Assembly: GCF_000970455.1 (NCBI RefSeq) | Contig: NZ_LAJG01000048.1 | Span: forward strand, 310,001-374,000 | Source: Devosia soli | GTDB taxonomy: Bacteria; Pseudomonadota; Alphaproteobacteria; Rhizobiales; Devosiaceae | Direction of reading: 5' to 3' | Length of the DNA stretch: 64,000 nucleotides | Part shown: positions 1 through 9,404 of the stretch, piece after piece | How the letters are laid out: each line of letters starts with the position of its first letter | Numbering within the stretch: the first letter of the stretch is position 1 | Notes under the pieces: model-generated | Database searches by the model: none | What the model was told of the DNA's origin: nothing | What the model saw: the letters and a program-made list of their open reading frames with translations, nothing else | Program-made: the position numbers and the translations under genes

Positions 1-41
1 CGGACCATAGTAGGCATGACCGCGACAAGCGGGAGATGTCG

Positions 42-1379
42 ATGGATTGGGACAAGCTATTGTCGAGCGAGAGGCTGGGCGACAAGAATTACCAGCCCGG
101 GTTCAGACGCTCGATCTTCGTCCAGGATCACGACCGGATCGTATTCTCCGCGCCCTTTCGGCGTCTCGCCAACAAGACTCAGGTCCAGCCGCTCTATGAG
201 CATGACCATGTGCATCATCGGCTGATCCATTCCATTGAGGTCGGCAGCGTGGGACGCTCGCTTGCCATGAAAATCGGCCATTGGCTCGAAGAACAACAGC
301 ATATCGCGCCAGAGGATGTCAGCAGCCTTGCCAATATCGTGCAGGCGGCGAGCGTGGCGCACGATATCGGCAATCCGCCTTTTGGCCATTCGGGCGAAGA
401 AGCCATGGGGTCGTGGTTTGCAGAACACTTTGAAAAGACCAACGGGTACTTGGCTGATCTGGACCCGGCGCTTCGCAGCGAGTTCACGCGCTTTGAGGGC
501 AATGCTCAAGGTTTTCGCATCGTCACCCGGCTCGAAATGTACCGCAACATGGGCGGCATGCGCCTCTCCAAAGCAACGCTTGGAGCCTTCACGAAATACC
601 CGGTAACGGCGCACGCGCTCGACCAAATCCGGCCAAAAGCAGCCTATGTCGGCCTCAAGAAATTCGGGGTCTTCAGCGCCGAGCTTTCCCTTTTCGAGGA
701 GGTCGCCAATTCGCTTGGCCTCGTCAGTGAAGGATCGGGCTCAGAACGGTGGTGGCGTCGGCATCCTCTGGTCTTCGTGGTCGAGGCGGCAGACGACATC
801 TGCTACAATATTGTCGACCTCGAAGATGCCTTCACGACGGGCGAACTGCCCTTCGACACGGTCAGGAAACTGCTCCACGAAGTTGCCGGCAAGCCCAATC
901 GCGACGTTACTGGCTACAGCCAGGCCGAACACATCGCCCTGCTTCGCGCCCTCGGTATCGGAAAGGCGATCGATAGTTGCGTTACAGCGTTCATCGACAA
1001 CTACGACGCCATCATGGCGGGGACCTTCTCCCAATCGCTGACTGAAGCAGGCCCCTTGGCACCGCTGTTTCAAAAAATCCGCAAGCTATCGCGCGATCAG
1101 ATCTTCACCGCCCGTCGCAAGACTGAACTCGAGCTTTCCGGACGCCGCACGATTGGGAATGTCATGTCGGGCATCTTGCCAGTCTACGAAGACCTGGCGC
1201 GGGTCAAATGGGACGCTAACAAACTCAGCGACCACAGCCGCCAACTCCAGCGCGCGCTGGATCTCGATCTGCGGGAGATAACGAGCCCGTCGCAGGCGCT
1301 GCATGCTCTTGCTGATTTCACCTCGGGCATGACGGACCGCTATGCGCTTCGCATCTCGCGAATGCTCTCCGGAACCTGA
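42..1379 (+). CDS. dgt: Deoxyguanosinetriphosphate triphosphohydrolase-like protein
   Basis: HD-domain hydrolase that removes triphosphate from dNTPs in the cytosol and so helps control dNTP pools. The HD-type metal site is visible as HHRLIHSIEVG near residue 60 followed by SVAHDIGNPPFGHSGEEAM near residue 105. The 445-residue length suits the short Dgt/SAMHD1-like class of alphaproteobacteria. Two in-frame ATGs lie at 36 and 42; GGGAG at 31-35 touches the first and sits six bases before the second, so 42 is preferred. The gene stands alone in the window, with 146 featureless bases before the next gene. The family is clear; substrate preference among dNTPs is not. Confidence 0.93.
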   Translation: MDWDKLLSSERLGDKNYQPGFRRSIFVQDHDRIVFSAPFRRLANKTQVQPLYEHDHVHHRLIHSIEVGSVGRSLAMKIGHWLEEQQHIAPEDVSSLANIVQAASVAHDIGNPPFGHSGEEAMGSWFAEHFEKTNGYLADLDPALRSEFTRFEGNAQGFRIVTRLEMYRNMGGMRLSKATLGAFTKYPVTAHALDQIRPKAAYVGLKKFGVFSAELSLFEEVANSLGLVSEGSGSERWWRRHPLVFVVEAADDICYNIVDLEDAFTTGELPFDTVRKLLHEVAGKPNRDVTGYSQAEHIALLRALGIGKAIDSCVTAFIDNYDAIMAGTFSQSLTEAGPLAPLFQKIRKLSRDQIFTARRKTELELSGRRTIGNVMSGILPVYEDLARVKWDANKLSDHSRQLQRALDLDLREITSPSQALHALADFTSGMTDRYALRISRMLSGT

Positions 1380-1525
1380 AACATCCATTTCCGACGATCT
1401 TGCCGCAGCAGCTTTCTGTCCCGCCCGTCGTTGTTGAGTGAGACGCTGGGTCACCATTGCGCGTTGTGAACCGCCGCATTAGCGTCTTTCGGAATTGCCC
1501 TGCACGGGGCCCAGAGTAAAGCGTC

Positions 1526-3820
1526 ATGACCACCCCTACCGCCCCCGGCGCCCCGGGCCTTAACCCCACATGGTCTTCCAGCGACAAGGACATGATCACG
1601 ACCGAGCTTGGCGCGAGCCGTGTCTGGGCAACCCTCGGTCATGGCATCGTAAACGAGGTCTATTGGCCCTCGACAGGCCGCCCACAGATCCGAGATCTCG
1701 GCTTCATCATTGCGCACAAGGGCGGATGGACCGAAGTCAAGCGCGCCGACACCTATCTCTTCTCGCTTCCAAAACCCTATGTTCCGCTGCCGACTGTCGT
1801 TCATGAGGGAGAACATTACCGGCTCGAACTGGAAGTCCTGCCGCACCCGCTGCGCGATTGTCTCCTCATCCGATATGCCCTTTCGGGGGAAGATGCGCGG
1901 CTCTACGTCCTCCTCGCGCCCCATCTCGATGGTGCACGCGAAAATGATGCGGTGGCCGGCAAGGATCTTTCGGCCACCCACAATGCCACGGCTCTCTGTC
2001 TCCGCGCCGATGGCGGATTTTTGCGCACCAGCGCCGGCTTTGTCGGTACGTCCGATGGCTGGCAGGATTTTTCCGCCAATGGGGGCATGACCTGGACTTT
2101 TCCCGAGGCCAAAGGCGGCAATGTCGCTCTCATGGGCGAACTCGCCTCGGACAATGGCGTCCTCGCACTCGGCTTTTCCGAAACGCCCGAGGGCGCGCGC
2201 ACGCTCGCCCGATCAAGCCTTGCGGACTCCTACGACGAGAGCCGCGATATCTTCATGAAGAGCTGGGAGGATTGGGCCCAGCACCTCCGCATACCCTATG
2301 CTTCGCCCGAGCTCGAAGAAGCCGCCCGCCGCTCGGCCATGGTCATCAAATGCCATGAAGACCGTACCTATGCGGGCGCTATGGTCGCGAGCCTTTCCGT
2401 GCCCTGGGGCTCGAGCCACGACGATGCCGGCGGCTATCATCTGGTCTGGACGCGTGACACGGTCGAAGCCGCCTTCGCCCTCATCACCGTTGGCCTATAC
2501 GAAGATGCAGGCCGCACACTCGACTATCTAATCGGCACCCAGGCGGAGGACGGCAGTTGGGCGCAAAACTACTTTCCGGATGGCCGCGGCTATTGGAGCG
2601 GCAAGCAGATGGACGAGGTTGCGCTCCCCGTCATGCTCGCCGCAAAACTCCGCGCTGTGGGGCATCTCACCAATTCCCCACCCGAAGAAGAGATGGTGCG
2701 CAGCGCCATCCGCTTCATCGTCCGCAATGGCCCGATGAGCGATCAGGACCGCTGGGAAGAAAATGCGGGAGCCAGCCCCTTTACCCTCGCCATGCTGATC
2801 GTCGCGCTCGTTGTTTCGGCCGATTATTTCACCGGCGACGATCGCGACTATATCCTCTCCCTCGCCGATAGCTGGAACGAGCGCATCGAGGACTGGACCT
2901 ATTCAGTCAACGGCCACCTCTGCGCCGGTCTCGACCTCCCCGGCTATTACATCCGCCTTGGACCCCGCGCGGTCGATGGCGGCATCGACGGCATCATCAG
3001 CCGCCGCAATGTCCAGCACGGCGAAACCCCGGCCGGCGATCTCATCGGCCTTGAGTTCTTGTACCTCGTCCGCACCGGCTTACGCACGGCGGAGGATCGC
3101 CGCATCGTCGATACGGTCAAGCTGATCGACGCCAAGCTGCGCGTCGAACTCCCGACCGGCATCGCCTACTATCGCTATAATGGCGATGGCTATGGCGAGC
3201 ACGAAGACGGGAAACCTTTCGACGGCCTCGGCGTCGGCCGCCCTTGGCCGCTGCTTGCTGGAGAACGCGGACATTATGCGGCACTGATCGGGGAAGACCC
3301 CATGCCCTACCTAAATTCCATGCTGCGCATGACGGGCAAGGGCGGTCTCATCCCCGAACAGGTCTGGGACGGCGAACCCATGCCCGAACACGGCCTTGTC
3401 CCCGGCGAACCCTCCGGCAGCGCCATGCCCCTCGTCTGGGCCCATGGCGAACTTTTGAAACTCCTTGCGACGCAGACGACCCGCCGCCCCGCCGAACTAT
3501 TCGATGTCATCGCCTCCCGCTACGCCGGCAAGCGGCCATCTGCCATGACCTGGCATTGGCGGGAATCGAGCCCCTTTACGGAAATCGCAGCGGGAAAATC
3601 CATCTCCATCGAAGCCTGCGACCCCTTCATCCTCCACTTCGGCCTGGATGGCTGGGAGCATGCTCAAGACAAAGCCTCCGTCGCCAACGGCCTCGGGATG
3701 CATTGCGTGCTGTTCACCACTGCCGACCTCGAAGGTCACAAGACGTTGGATTTCACCTTCCGCAGCGGCAACGGGGAGTGGGAAGGCAAGGATTTTGCGA
3801 TTGCGCTGGCCGTGACCTAA
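1526..3820 (+). CDS. GH15 glucan 1,4-alpha-glucosidase (glucoamylase/glucodextranase type)
   Basis: Releases glucose from non-reducing ends of alpha-glucans. The 764-residue protein has the N-terminal beta-sandwich of bacterial glucoamylases (GHGIVNEVYWPSTGRPQIRD, roughly residues 1-270), then the (alpha/alpha)6 barrel. Likely catalytic acid lies in RWEENAGASP near residue 410 and the base in GLIPEQVWDGEP near residue 610. After about residue 660 an extra C-terminal beta-domain follows. No signal peptide or membrane segment is seen, so it probably acts on intracellular glucan, unlike secreted fungal enzymes. Its stop codon overlaps the convergent glucokinase gene by four bases. With treZY, gnd, zwf and a glucokinase opposite, the context is glycogen/maltodextrin use. 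Family assignment is firm; linkage specificity is not. Confidence 0.92.
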   Translation: MTTPTAPGAPGLNPTWSSSDKDMITTELGASRVWATLGHGIVNEVYWPSTGRPQIRDLGFIIAHKGGWTEVKRADTYLFSLPKPYVPLPTVVHEGEHYRLELEVLPHPLRDCLLIRYALSGEDARLYVLLAPHLDGARENDAVAGKDLSATHNATALCLRADGGFLRTSAGFVGTSDGWQDFSANGGMTWTFPEAKGGNVALMGELASDNGVLALGFSETPEGARTLARSSLADSYDESRDIFMKSWEDWAQHLRIPYASPELEEAARRSAMVIKCHEDRTYAGAMVASLSVPWGSSHDDAGGYHLVWTRDTVEAAFALITVGLYEDAGRTLDYLIGTQAEDGSWAQNYFPDGRGYWSGKQMDEVALPVMLAAKLRAVGHLTNSPPEEEMVRSAIRFIVRNGPMSDQDRWEENAGASPFTLAMLIVALVVSADYFTGDDRDYILSLADSWNERIEDWTYSVNGHLCAGLDLPGYYIRLGPRAVDGGIDGIISRRNVQHGETPAGDLIGLEFLYLVRTGLRTAEDRRIVDTVKLIDAKLRVELPTGIAYYRYNGDGYGEHEDGKPFDGLGVGRPWPLLAGERGHYAALIGEDPMPYLNSMLRMTGKGGLIPEQVWDGEPMPEHGLVPGEPSGSAMPLVWAHGELLKLLATQTTRRPAELFDVIASRYAGKRPSAMTWHWRESSPFTEIAAGKSISIEACDPFILHFGLDGWEHAQDKASVANGLGMHCVLFTTADLEGHKTLDFTFRSGNGEWEGKDFAIALAVT

Positions 3821-4491
3821 AGCACCAGCTTCTCATCCGTCCAAAGCGCAAACCCGCCCTTGAAGGCATTGGCATTGTCGCCGCGCCTTGCCTTGGGCGG
3901 CAGGTCATCGAGCGCATCAACATTGCCGCCCCCGATCACCACATAGTCCGGCTGCAGAGCCGCCGTCAGTGTTTCGACCGCCTCGAACACATGCCGCGTC
4001 CATTTCTTGTGGCCACGTTTTTCAAGGCTCGCTTCGCCGAGATAATCCTCATAGGTCCGGCCCTTTTTATAAGGCAGGTGCGCCAGTTCCATCGGCTGCG
4101 CCACGTGCTCGACCAGCATCGCCGCCCCGAGCCCAGTGCCGAGCCCCAAAAACAGCATTCGCCCGCCATTATAGCTGCCGATCGCCTGCATCAGCGCGTC
4201 ATTGATGATCCGTACCGGCTTGCCGAAGCGCTTTTCGAAATCGAACCCGACCCAGCCTGGCGCAAGGTTGTGCGGCTCGGCCAAGACCTTATTGTGCACC
4301 ACCGGTCCGGGGTAGCCCATGGCGATAACGTCGAAATCGAGCCCGTCCCAGAGCGTCTCCAAGTCCGTTGCCATGGTTTCGGCATTCATCGTCGGACCCG
4401 ACGCGGCCTTCCGCACCTGGCCCCCGGTATTGGCCATGATCTTGACGTGCGAGCCGCCGATATCGACGGCGAGAACCTTTTTGTCTGCCAT
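3817..4491 (-). CDS. ppgK: ROK-family glucokinase, polyphosphate-glucokinase type
   Basis: Predicted to phosphorylate glucose to glucose-6-phosphate, feeding Zwf just upstream. AVDIGGSHVKI at residues 7-17 is the phosphate-binding loop and GLGTGLGAAMLVE the second nucleotide/phosphate motif; DYVVIGGGN is the C-terminal ROK signature. The HLPYKKGRTYEDYLGE region resembles PpgK rather than zinc-type ROK kinases, because no CxCGxxGC is present. At 224 residues it is shorter than most PpgK proteins (about 250-270). Start: a TTG lies at 4497, but ATG at 4491 follows GGAGG by seven bases and is preferred. It begins two bases after the zwf stop, so it is the last gene of gnd-zwf-ppgK. Whether ATP or polyphosphate is the donor cannot be read from sequence. 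Confidence 0.8.
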   Translation of the reverse strand: MADKKVLAVDIGGSHVKIMANTGGQVRKAASGPTMNAETMATDLETLWDGLDFDVIAMGYPGPVVHNKVLAEPHNLAPGWVGFDFEKRFGKPVRIINDALMQAIGSYNGGRMLFLGLGTGLGAAMLVEHVAQPMELAHLPYKKGRTYEDYLGEASLEKRGHKKWTRHVFEAVETLTAALQPDYVVIGGGNVDALDDLPPKARRGDNANAFKGGFALWTDEKLVL

Positions 4492-4493
4492 GA

Positions 4494-5870
4494 TCAAGCC
4501 TCCGGATCCACCCAGCCACCGGGCGGTTCAAAACCCTTCATCGCCGCCTTCGGTCCCCAAGTGCCGGGCTTATAGCGTGCCGGTGCTTCGGGATCGTCGA
4601 GGATGGGGTCGAAAATCCGCCAGGCTAGCTCCGCTGCATCCTGCCGCGTAAAAAGCTGCCGCTTGCCCGCCATCGCGTCCCCGATCAGCCGCTCATAGGG
4701 CATCATGTCGTCGGTCGTATCGTCGAGCGCGGTCAGTTCCACAGCCTCGCCGACCATGTCGCCGCCCGCTTTCTTCCGCCGCACGCCGATCCCCGTCACC
4801 ACCTCCGGCCCGAGCCGGAAGCGCACATAATTGGCCTGATCCTTGGGAAACCCATCGAAGACAGCAATCGGCGGCCGGCGGAAGCGCACGATTACCTCTG
4901 TCACCTTGACCGGCAGTTCCTTACCTGCGCGGATATAGAAGGGCACGCCCTCCCAGCGCCAGGTATCGACGGCAAAGCGCAGCGCCGCGAACGTCTCGCG
5001 CGCGGATTTCGGCGCCACGCCCGGCTCGTCGAGATAGCCGTCGAACTGGCCGCGCACGACGTCCTCTTTCTTCAGCGGACGAATAGCCTTCAGAACCTGC
5101 ACTTTCTCATCGCTGAGATCATCGGATTCGCCATTGATCGGCGGCTCGACGGCGAGCAGTAGCAGGACATTGAGCAAGTGGTTCTGCACCACATCGCGAA
5201 TGGCCCCGACCTCGTCATAGAATTTGCCGCGGCCCTTGATGCCAAAATCCTCGGCCATCGTAACCTGGACGCTCTCGACATAATTGCGGTTCCAGATCGG
5301 TTCGATGAAAGCGTTGGCGAAGCGGATGTAGAGAAGGTTTTGGATCGCCTCCTTGCCGAGGAAATGGTCGATGCGAAACACCGCATCTTCCTCGAACACT
5401 TGATGCAGCGTCGCGTTCAGCGCCTGCGCGGTGGCCAGGTCCCGGCCAAATGGCTTCTCCACCATCAGCCGCGCGCCCTTAGCGATCCCCGCCGCCTTCA
5501 GCCCATCGGCCACCGGACCGAACAGCGATGGCGGAATGGCAAGATAATAGAGCGGATGCTTGTGCGTCCCCAAAGCCGCGCGCAGCTTTTCGAAGGTCGT
5601 GGTCTGCTTATAATCCCCCGATACATAATGCATCAGGCCCATCAGCTTGCCGAACACGGCCTCGTCCACGGTGCCAAATTGCTTGGTCACGGCATCGCGC
5701 GCCCGCTCGGCCAATTGCTCCTCGCTCCAATCGTCGAGCGCAACACCGACTACCGGCTTATCGAGATGCCCTCGCCGCACCATCTGGTAGAGCGAGGGCA
5801 GGATCATCTTGTGGGCGAGATCGCCCGTCACGCCGAAGACGACGAGCGCGTCCGAGGAAGTCCTGCGCAT
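4494..5870 (-). CDS. zwf: Glucose-6-phosphate 1-dehydrogenase
   Basis: Oxidises glucose-6-phosphate to 6-phosphogluconolactone with NAD(P) reduction, the entry to the oxidative pentose-phosphate and Entner-Doudoroff routes. The 458-residue protein shows the N-terminal VVFGVTGDLAHKMILP nucleotide fingerprint, EKPFGRDLATA, and the catalytic RIDHFLGKEAIQNLLYIRFA. A longer reading from 5906 overlaps gnd; ATG at 5870 is preceded by GAGGGGGG at correct spacing and is chosen. It lies ten bases after the gnd stop and two before ppgK. No pgl (lactonase) gene is seen between zwf and gnd, which is the usual alphaproteobacterial neighbour. Confidence 0.96.
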   Translation of the reverse strand: MRRTSSDALVVFGVTGDLAHKMILPSLYQMVRRGHLDKPVVGVALDDWSEEQLAERARDAVTKQFGTVDEAVFGKLMGLMHYVSGDYKQTTTFEKLRAALGTHKHPLYYLAIPPSLFGPVADGLKAAGIAKGARLMVEKPFGRDLATAQALNATLHQVFEEDAVFRIDHFLGKEAIQNLLYIRFANAFIEPIWNRNYVESVQVTMAEDFGIKGRGKFYDEVGAIRDVVQNHLLNVLLLLAVEPPINGESDDLSDEKVQVLKAIRPLKKEDVVRGQFDGYLDEPGVAPKSARETFAALRFAVDTWRWEGVPFYIRAGKELPVKVTEVIVRFRRPPIAVFDGFPKDQANYVRFRLGPEVVTGIGVRRKKAGGDMVGEAVELTALDDTTDDMMPYERLIGDAMAGKRQLFTRQDAAELAWRIFDPILDDPEAPARYKPGTWGPKAAMKGFEPPGGWVDPEA

Positions 5871-5880
5871 ATTGCCCCCC

Positions 5881-6882
5881 TCAGTGCTTTTCGCTGTGGC
5901 CGCCAAAGGCGTAGCGCATGGCCGAGATCAGCTTGTTTGAATATTCGTCGGCATCGCGCGAGGCAAAGCGCCCAAAGAGCGCCGAGGACAAAACCGGCGC
6001 CGGCACGCCGGTCTCGACCGCCGCGCGCAGCGTCCAGCGCCCTTCACCGGAATCCGAAACCTTGCCGCCAAAATTGGTCAGTTCCGGATCGGTCTTCAGC
6101 GTCGATGCCGTCAGGTCAAGCAGCCACGAACTTATGACGCTCGCGTGCCGCCAGACCTCCGCCACCCCGCCGACATCGATATCGAACTGATAATATTGCG
6201 GATCATGGAGCGGCGCCGTCTCGGCATCCGCCGCCCGCGCTTCACTCCCCGCATCGGCGGCCTTCAAGATATTGAGGCCTTCGGCATAGGCGGCCATCAG
6301 CCCATATTCGATGCCATTGTGCACCATCTTGACGAAGTGCCCCGCGCCGCTCGCCCCGCAGTGGAGATAGCCGAGCGGCGCCGTGTCACCCGACCCGGCC
6401 TCGGCGCCGGTACCATCCTTGCCCGGCGCAAGCGAGGCAAAGATCGGCTCAAGCCGGTCAAAACTCTCTTTTGGCCCGCCGATCATCAGGCAATAGCCGC
6501 GCTCAAGGCCCCAGACCCCGCCGCTCGTCCCGACATCGACAAAGCTGATATTCTGCGCCTCAAACTCACGCGCAAGATCAACCGCATCGCGATAATAGGA
6601 ATTGCCGCCATCGATGATGGTGTCGCCCGGCTGCAAATGCCCCGCAACTTCGCGGGCGATCTTGCCGGTGATCGCCGCCGGCAGCATCAGCCAGACCGAG
6701 CGCGGCGCCCGGAGCTTGCCGATCATCTCTTCCATGGAGCTGGCGCCGACCGCGCCTTCCTTGACCAGCGCCGCGATATTTTCCGGACTGACATCGAACA
6801 CGACGCATTCGTGCCCGGCCTTGATCAGCCGCCGCACCATATTTGCGCCCATCCGTCCGAGCCCAACCATCGCTATCTGCAT
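5881..6882 (-). CDS. gnd: 6-phosphogluconate dehydrogenase, decarboxylating, short type
   Basis: Converts 6-phosphogluconate to ribulose-5-phosphate, CO2 and NAD(P)H. Residues 1-30 form the Rossmann nucleotide loop (MVGLGRMGANMVRRLIKAGH); DGGNSYYRDAV and DVGTSGGVWGLERGYCLMIG bind substrate, and GHFVKMVHNGIEYG carries the catalytic lysine. At 333 residues this is the short GntZ/YqeC-like form, often NAD-preferring, not the 470-residue E. coli form. AGGAG seven bases before ATG 6882 supports the start. It heads the compact gnd-zwf-ppgK set and lies 119 bases after treY, so read-through from treZY is possible. Confidence 0.94.
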   Translation of the reverse strand: MQIAMVGLGRMGANMVRRLIKAGHECVVFDVSPENIAALVKEGAVGASSMEEMIGKLRAPRSVWLMLPAAITGKIAREVAGHLQPGDTIIDGGNSYYRDAVDLAREFEAQNISFVDVGTSGGVWGLERGYCLMIGGPKESFDRLEPIFASLAPGKDGTGAEAGSGDTAPLGYLHCGASGAGHFVKMVHNGIEYGLMAAYAEGLNILKAADAGSEARAADAETAPLHDPQYYQFDIDVGGVAEVWRHASVISSWLLDLTASTLKTDPELTNFGGKVSDSGEGRWTLRAAVETGVPAPVLSSALFGRFASRDADEYSNKLISAMRYAFGGHSEKH

Positions 6883-7001
6883 CGCTTGCTCCTACATCCT
6901 GCGCCTGCCGCGCGTCAGCTACAACGCAGGTTACAACCGGCAAGCCCGCGCATGGAGAAGAATTAATGCGCACAGCGATTGGTTTCAGAAGCGGCCCGCG
7001 G

Positions 7002-9404
7002 CTACCGCTCTGAGAATGTAACCCGGAATGGATCTGCCGGCCCGCCCAAGATCACCCTTCCGGCAACCGGCAGTTCGCCAAGGTTCGCATTGTGCCTTTT
7101 GGAGAGGTCGACGACGACCGTGAGCTCCGCGCCCCCAGCGCAGCGGCGGAAGCCCAGAACTTCCTTTCCGGCGTCGAATGCCTCATAGTTCCCATTGGCG
7201 AAAACGTGTGGCTGCTCACGACGGAAATGGAGGAGCCCCTGCGTCAGCGATAGCTTGCTGTCGGCTTCGCCATTTGGACTGGCCAGTCGCTTTTCCAAGG
7301 TATTGAAATCGAGCGGGCGTCGATTGTCGGGATCGACGAAACTCTGCTCCCAATCCTCCGCGCCACGATAGATATCGGGAACACCCGGGATGGTCATCTT
7401 CAGTACGGCCTGGATAAGCGCCTTTCGCCGGCCGATTTCAGCGAACTGTTTCTGGACCTTCAGGAAAGTATCGAGAAACACATCGTTGCCAATCGCGGCG
7501 TCGACGAGGTCTTTGAGGCGTCCCTCATATTCTTCGTTGTTCACGCCCCAGTCGCTGCGCTGGCGCGCCTCGCGCACCGATTTTTCCAGCGCCGCCTTTA
7601 GGCGATCGGCCAGACCTTCTGGTTCACCGGCCAGTGGCCAGCCTCCCAGTAACTGCTGGAAGAAAAGATAGAGGTCGTTGGGGTGAATTTTTTCGACCGC
7701 TGATCCCAGCCTTTCCCGCCAATCGACAATTGCCTCACTCCAGAGCACAGGCTCGTCGGCGATAGCCGAGATAATCAGGCGAATATCCTCGCCGCGCTTC
7801 GTGTCGTGGGTCGATGTCGCAATGAGGCAAAACGGGTGATTGGCGGCACGGCGTCGGTTTGCGTCATGAAAGGCCGCGATGGAAACGCTGAACCTGTCGG
7901 GATGAGCGCCAACCTCATTGAGCGACACCAAACGGTTGTAGCGATAAAGCGCCGTATCCTCGAGCCCCTTGGCCATCGCCGGCCCGGTATATTGCTGGAA
8001 CTTGCCGAGAATAGCTTCGATATCGCTCGACGAGTAACCTGATCCCAGTGCCTTGAGGAGCAGGCTCTGGGCAAAGTCGAAGACTGCTGGCGGAACCTGA
8101 GGCTGGCCGCGCCGCGCTTTTGCCAAGGCAATCGAAATTTCCCGGCGATCGCGCGGCGCGGGTTCACCTTCGACATAGGTCCGATAAACCGAAAGCCGCG
8201 CGATCACCTCGCGCAATGCCCGCCGCATAGAGGCCTGCGTGAGGTCGCCAGTTTTGGGAACTGACCATGCAATCGCGGCAGCGCGTCTTGCGAGATTATC
8301 GAGTTCGATGGTGAGCTCGTTATCCATCACCCGCAACTTGCTGCGATAAGCTTCCTCTTCAGCCTCGGTTACGTCGCCGACGAATTCGGTATAAGCGCGC
8401 GTGACCGCGTCCTCCCCATCGGCCCGCGTCAAAAGCCGGGTGAGTTGCGCCCCGACCTCATAGCCTGTCGTCCCCTCGATCGGCCAGTCTGCCCGCAGAT
8501 ACTCGTGCGGGGCGAGAATTTTCTCGATGTAGAGGAGGATCGGCCGCGGCACCTTGGCCCGCAGCGTCTGGAGATAGCCGGTCGGATCTCGCAAGCCATC
8601 GACATGGTCGATGCGTAAACCATCGACCAACCCTTCGGTGATGAGCCGGAAAATGAGCCGGTGCGCATGATCGAACACGTCTTCCCGGTCGATCCTGATC
8701 CCGGCAAGTTCGTTGTTGATGAAGAAGCGTCGATAGTTGATCTCATCCGGCGCGACCGCGAAATGCGACAGCCGCCAATATTGCTGGCCGATCAGTTCAT
8801 CGAGCTTATCGGCAGACGAATGGGCCTCGATAACCGCCTCAACCGACCTATGTGCTTTAACAAGACGTTGCGCATCTTCGGGACGGATCGGTAGCTTTTC
8901 CTTGTCGTAAGCCCAAACCGCGAAGCCGTCGCCATCGGCCTTGAGAGCAAGATCGCCCCCCGCCAGGGCTTCAGCATAGGATGTGCCGAGAAACGGCACC
9001 AAGAGCTTGTTGGCCATGCCCGGACGTGGCGGATTCCAGTCGATATCGAACCAATCGGCGTATTGGCTATTCGGTCCGCGTTTGAGAACATCGAGCCAGA
9101 GCGGGTTATCGGCGCCGCCAACGCCCATGTGGTTTGGCACGAAATCGAGGATGATTCCCATATCCCGGGCGCTGAGCGCTGCATGGAGCTGGCGAAACTC
9201 CTCCTCCGTGCCGAGCTCAGGATTGATGACGGTGTGGTCGACCGTGTCATAGCCGTGCGTACTGCCCGGCTGCGCCTTGAGGATCGGCGAGAGATAGACA
9301 TGGCTGACCCCGAGCGCCTCCAGATATGGAACAAGCGCAATGGCATGCCGAAACGTAAAATCCTGGTTTAGCTGCAAACGATAGGTCGCGCGGAGACTAG
9401 TCAT
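7002..9404 (-). CDS. treY: Malto-oligosyltrehalose synthase
   Basis: GH13 enzyme that isomerises the reducing-end alpha-1,4 bond of maltodextrin to the alpha,alpha-1,1 bond of trehalose. The 800-residue protein starts TSLRATYRLQLNQDFTF and carries the family block GVSHVYLSPILKAQPGSTHG, the DFVPNHMG region and DGLRIDHVDGLRDP with the catalytic aspartate. ATG at 9404 overlaps the treZ stop as ATGA, so the two are translationally coupled; an upstream in-frame start would lie inside treZ. Together with TreZ it frees trehalose from glucan. No treS or otsAB is in the window. Confidence 0.96.
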   Translation of the reverse strand: MTSLRATYRLQLNQDFTFRHAIALVPYLEALGVSHVYLSPILKAQPGSTHGYDTVDHTVINPELGTEEEFRQLHAALSARDMGIILDFVPNHMGVGGADNPLWLDVLKRGPNSQYADWFDIDWNPPRPGMANKLLVPFLGTSYAEALAGGDLALKADGDGFAVWAYDKEKLPIRPEDAQRLVKAHRSVEAVIEAHSSADKLDELIGQQYWRLSHFAVAPDEINYRRFFINNELAGIRIDREDVFDHAHRLIFRLITEGLVDGLRIDHVDGLRDPTGYLQTLRAKVPRPILLYIEKILAPHEYLRADWPIEGTTGYEVGAQLTRLLTRADGEDAVTRAYTEFVGDVTEAEEEAYRSKLRVMDNELTIELDNLARRAAAIAWSVPKTGDLTQASMRRALREVIARLSVYRTYVEGEPAPRDRREISIALAKARRGQPQVPPAVFDFAQSLLLKALGSGYSSSDIEAILGKFQQYTGPAMAKGLEDTALYRYNRLVSLNEVGAHPDRFSVSIAAFHDANRRRAANHPFCLIATSTHDTKRGEDIRLIISAIADEPVLWSEAIVDWRERLGSAVEKIHPNDLYLFFQQLLGGWPLAGEPEGLADRLKAALEKSVREARQRSDWGVNNEEYEGRLKDLVDAAIGNDVFLDTFLKVQKQFAEIGRRKALIQAVLKMTIPGVPDIYRGAEDWEQSFVDPDNRRPLDFNTLEKRLASPNGEADSKLSLTQGLLHFRREQPHVFANGNYEAFDAGKEVLGFRRCAGGAELTVVVDLSKRHNANLGELPVAGRVILGGPADPFRVTFSER

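Noticed and set aside
3244..4575. Plus-strand open frame of 443 codons
   Set aside because: Overlaps the glucoamylase in another frame and antisense to the kinase; no motifs, rich in Arg/Pro.
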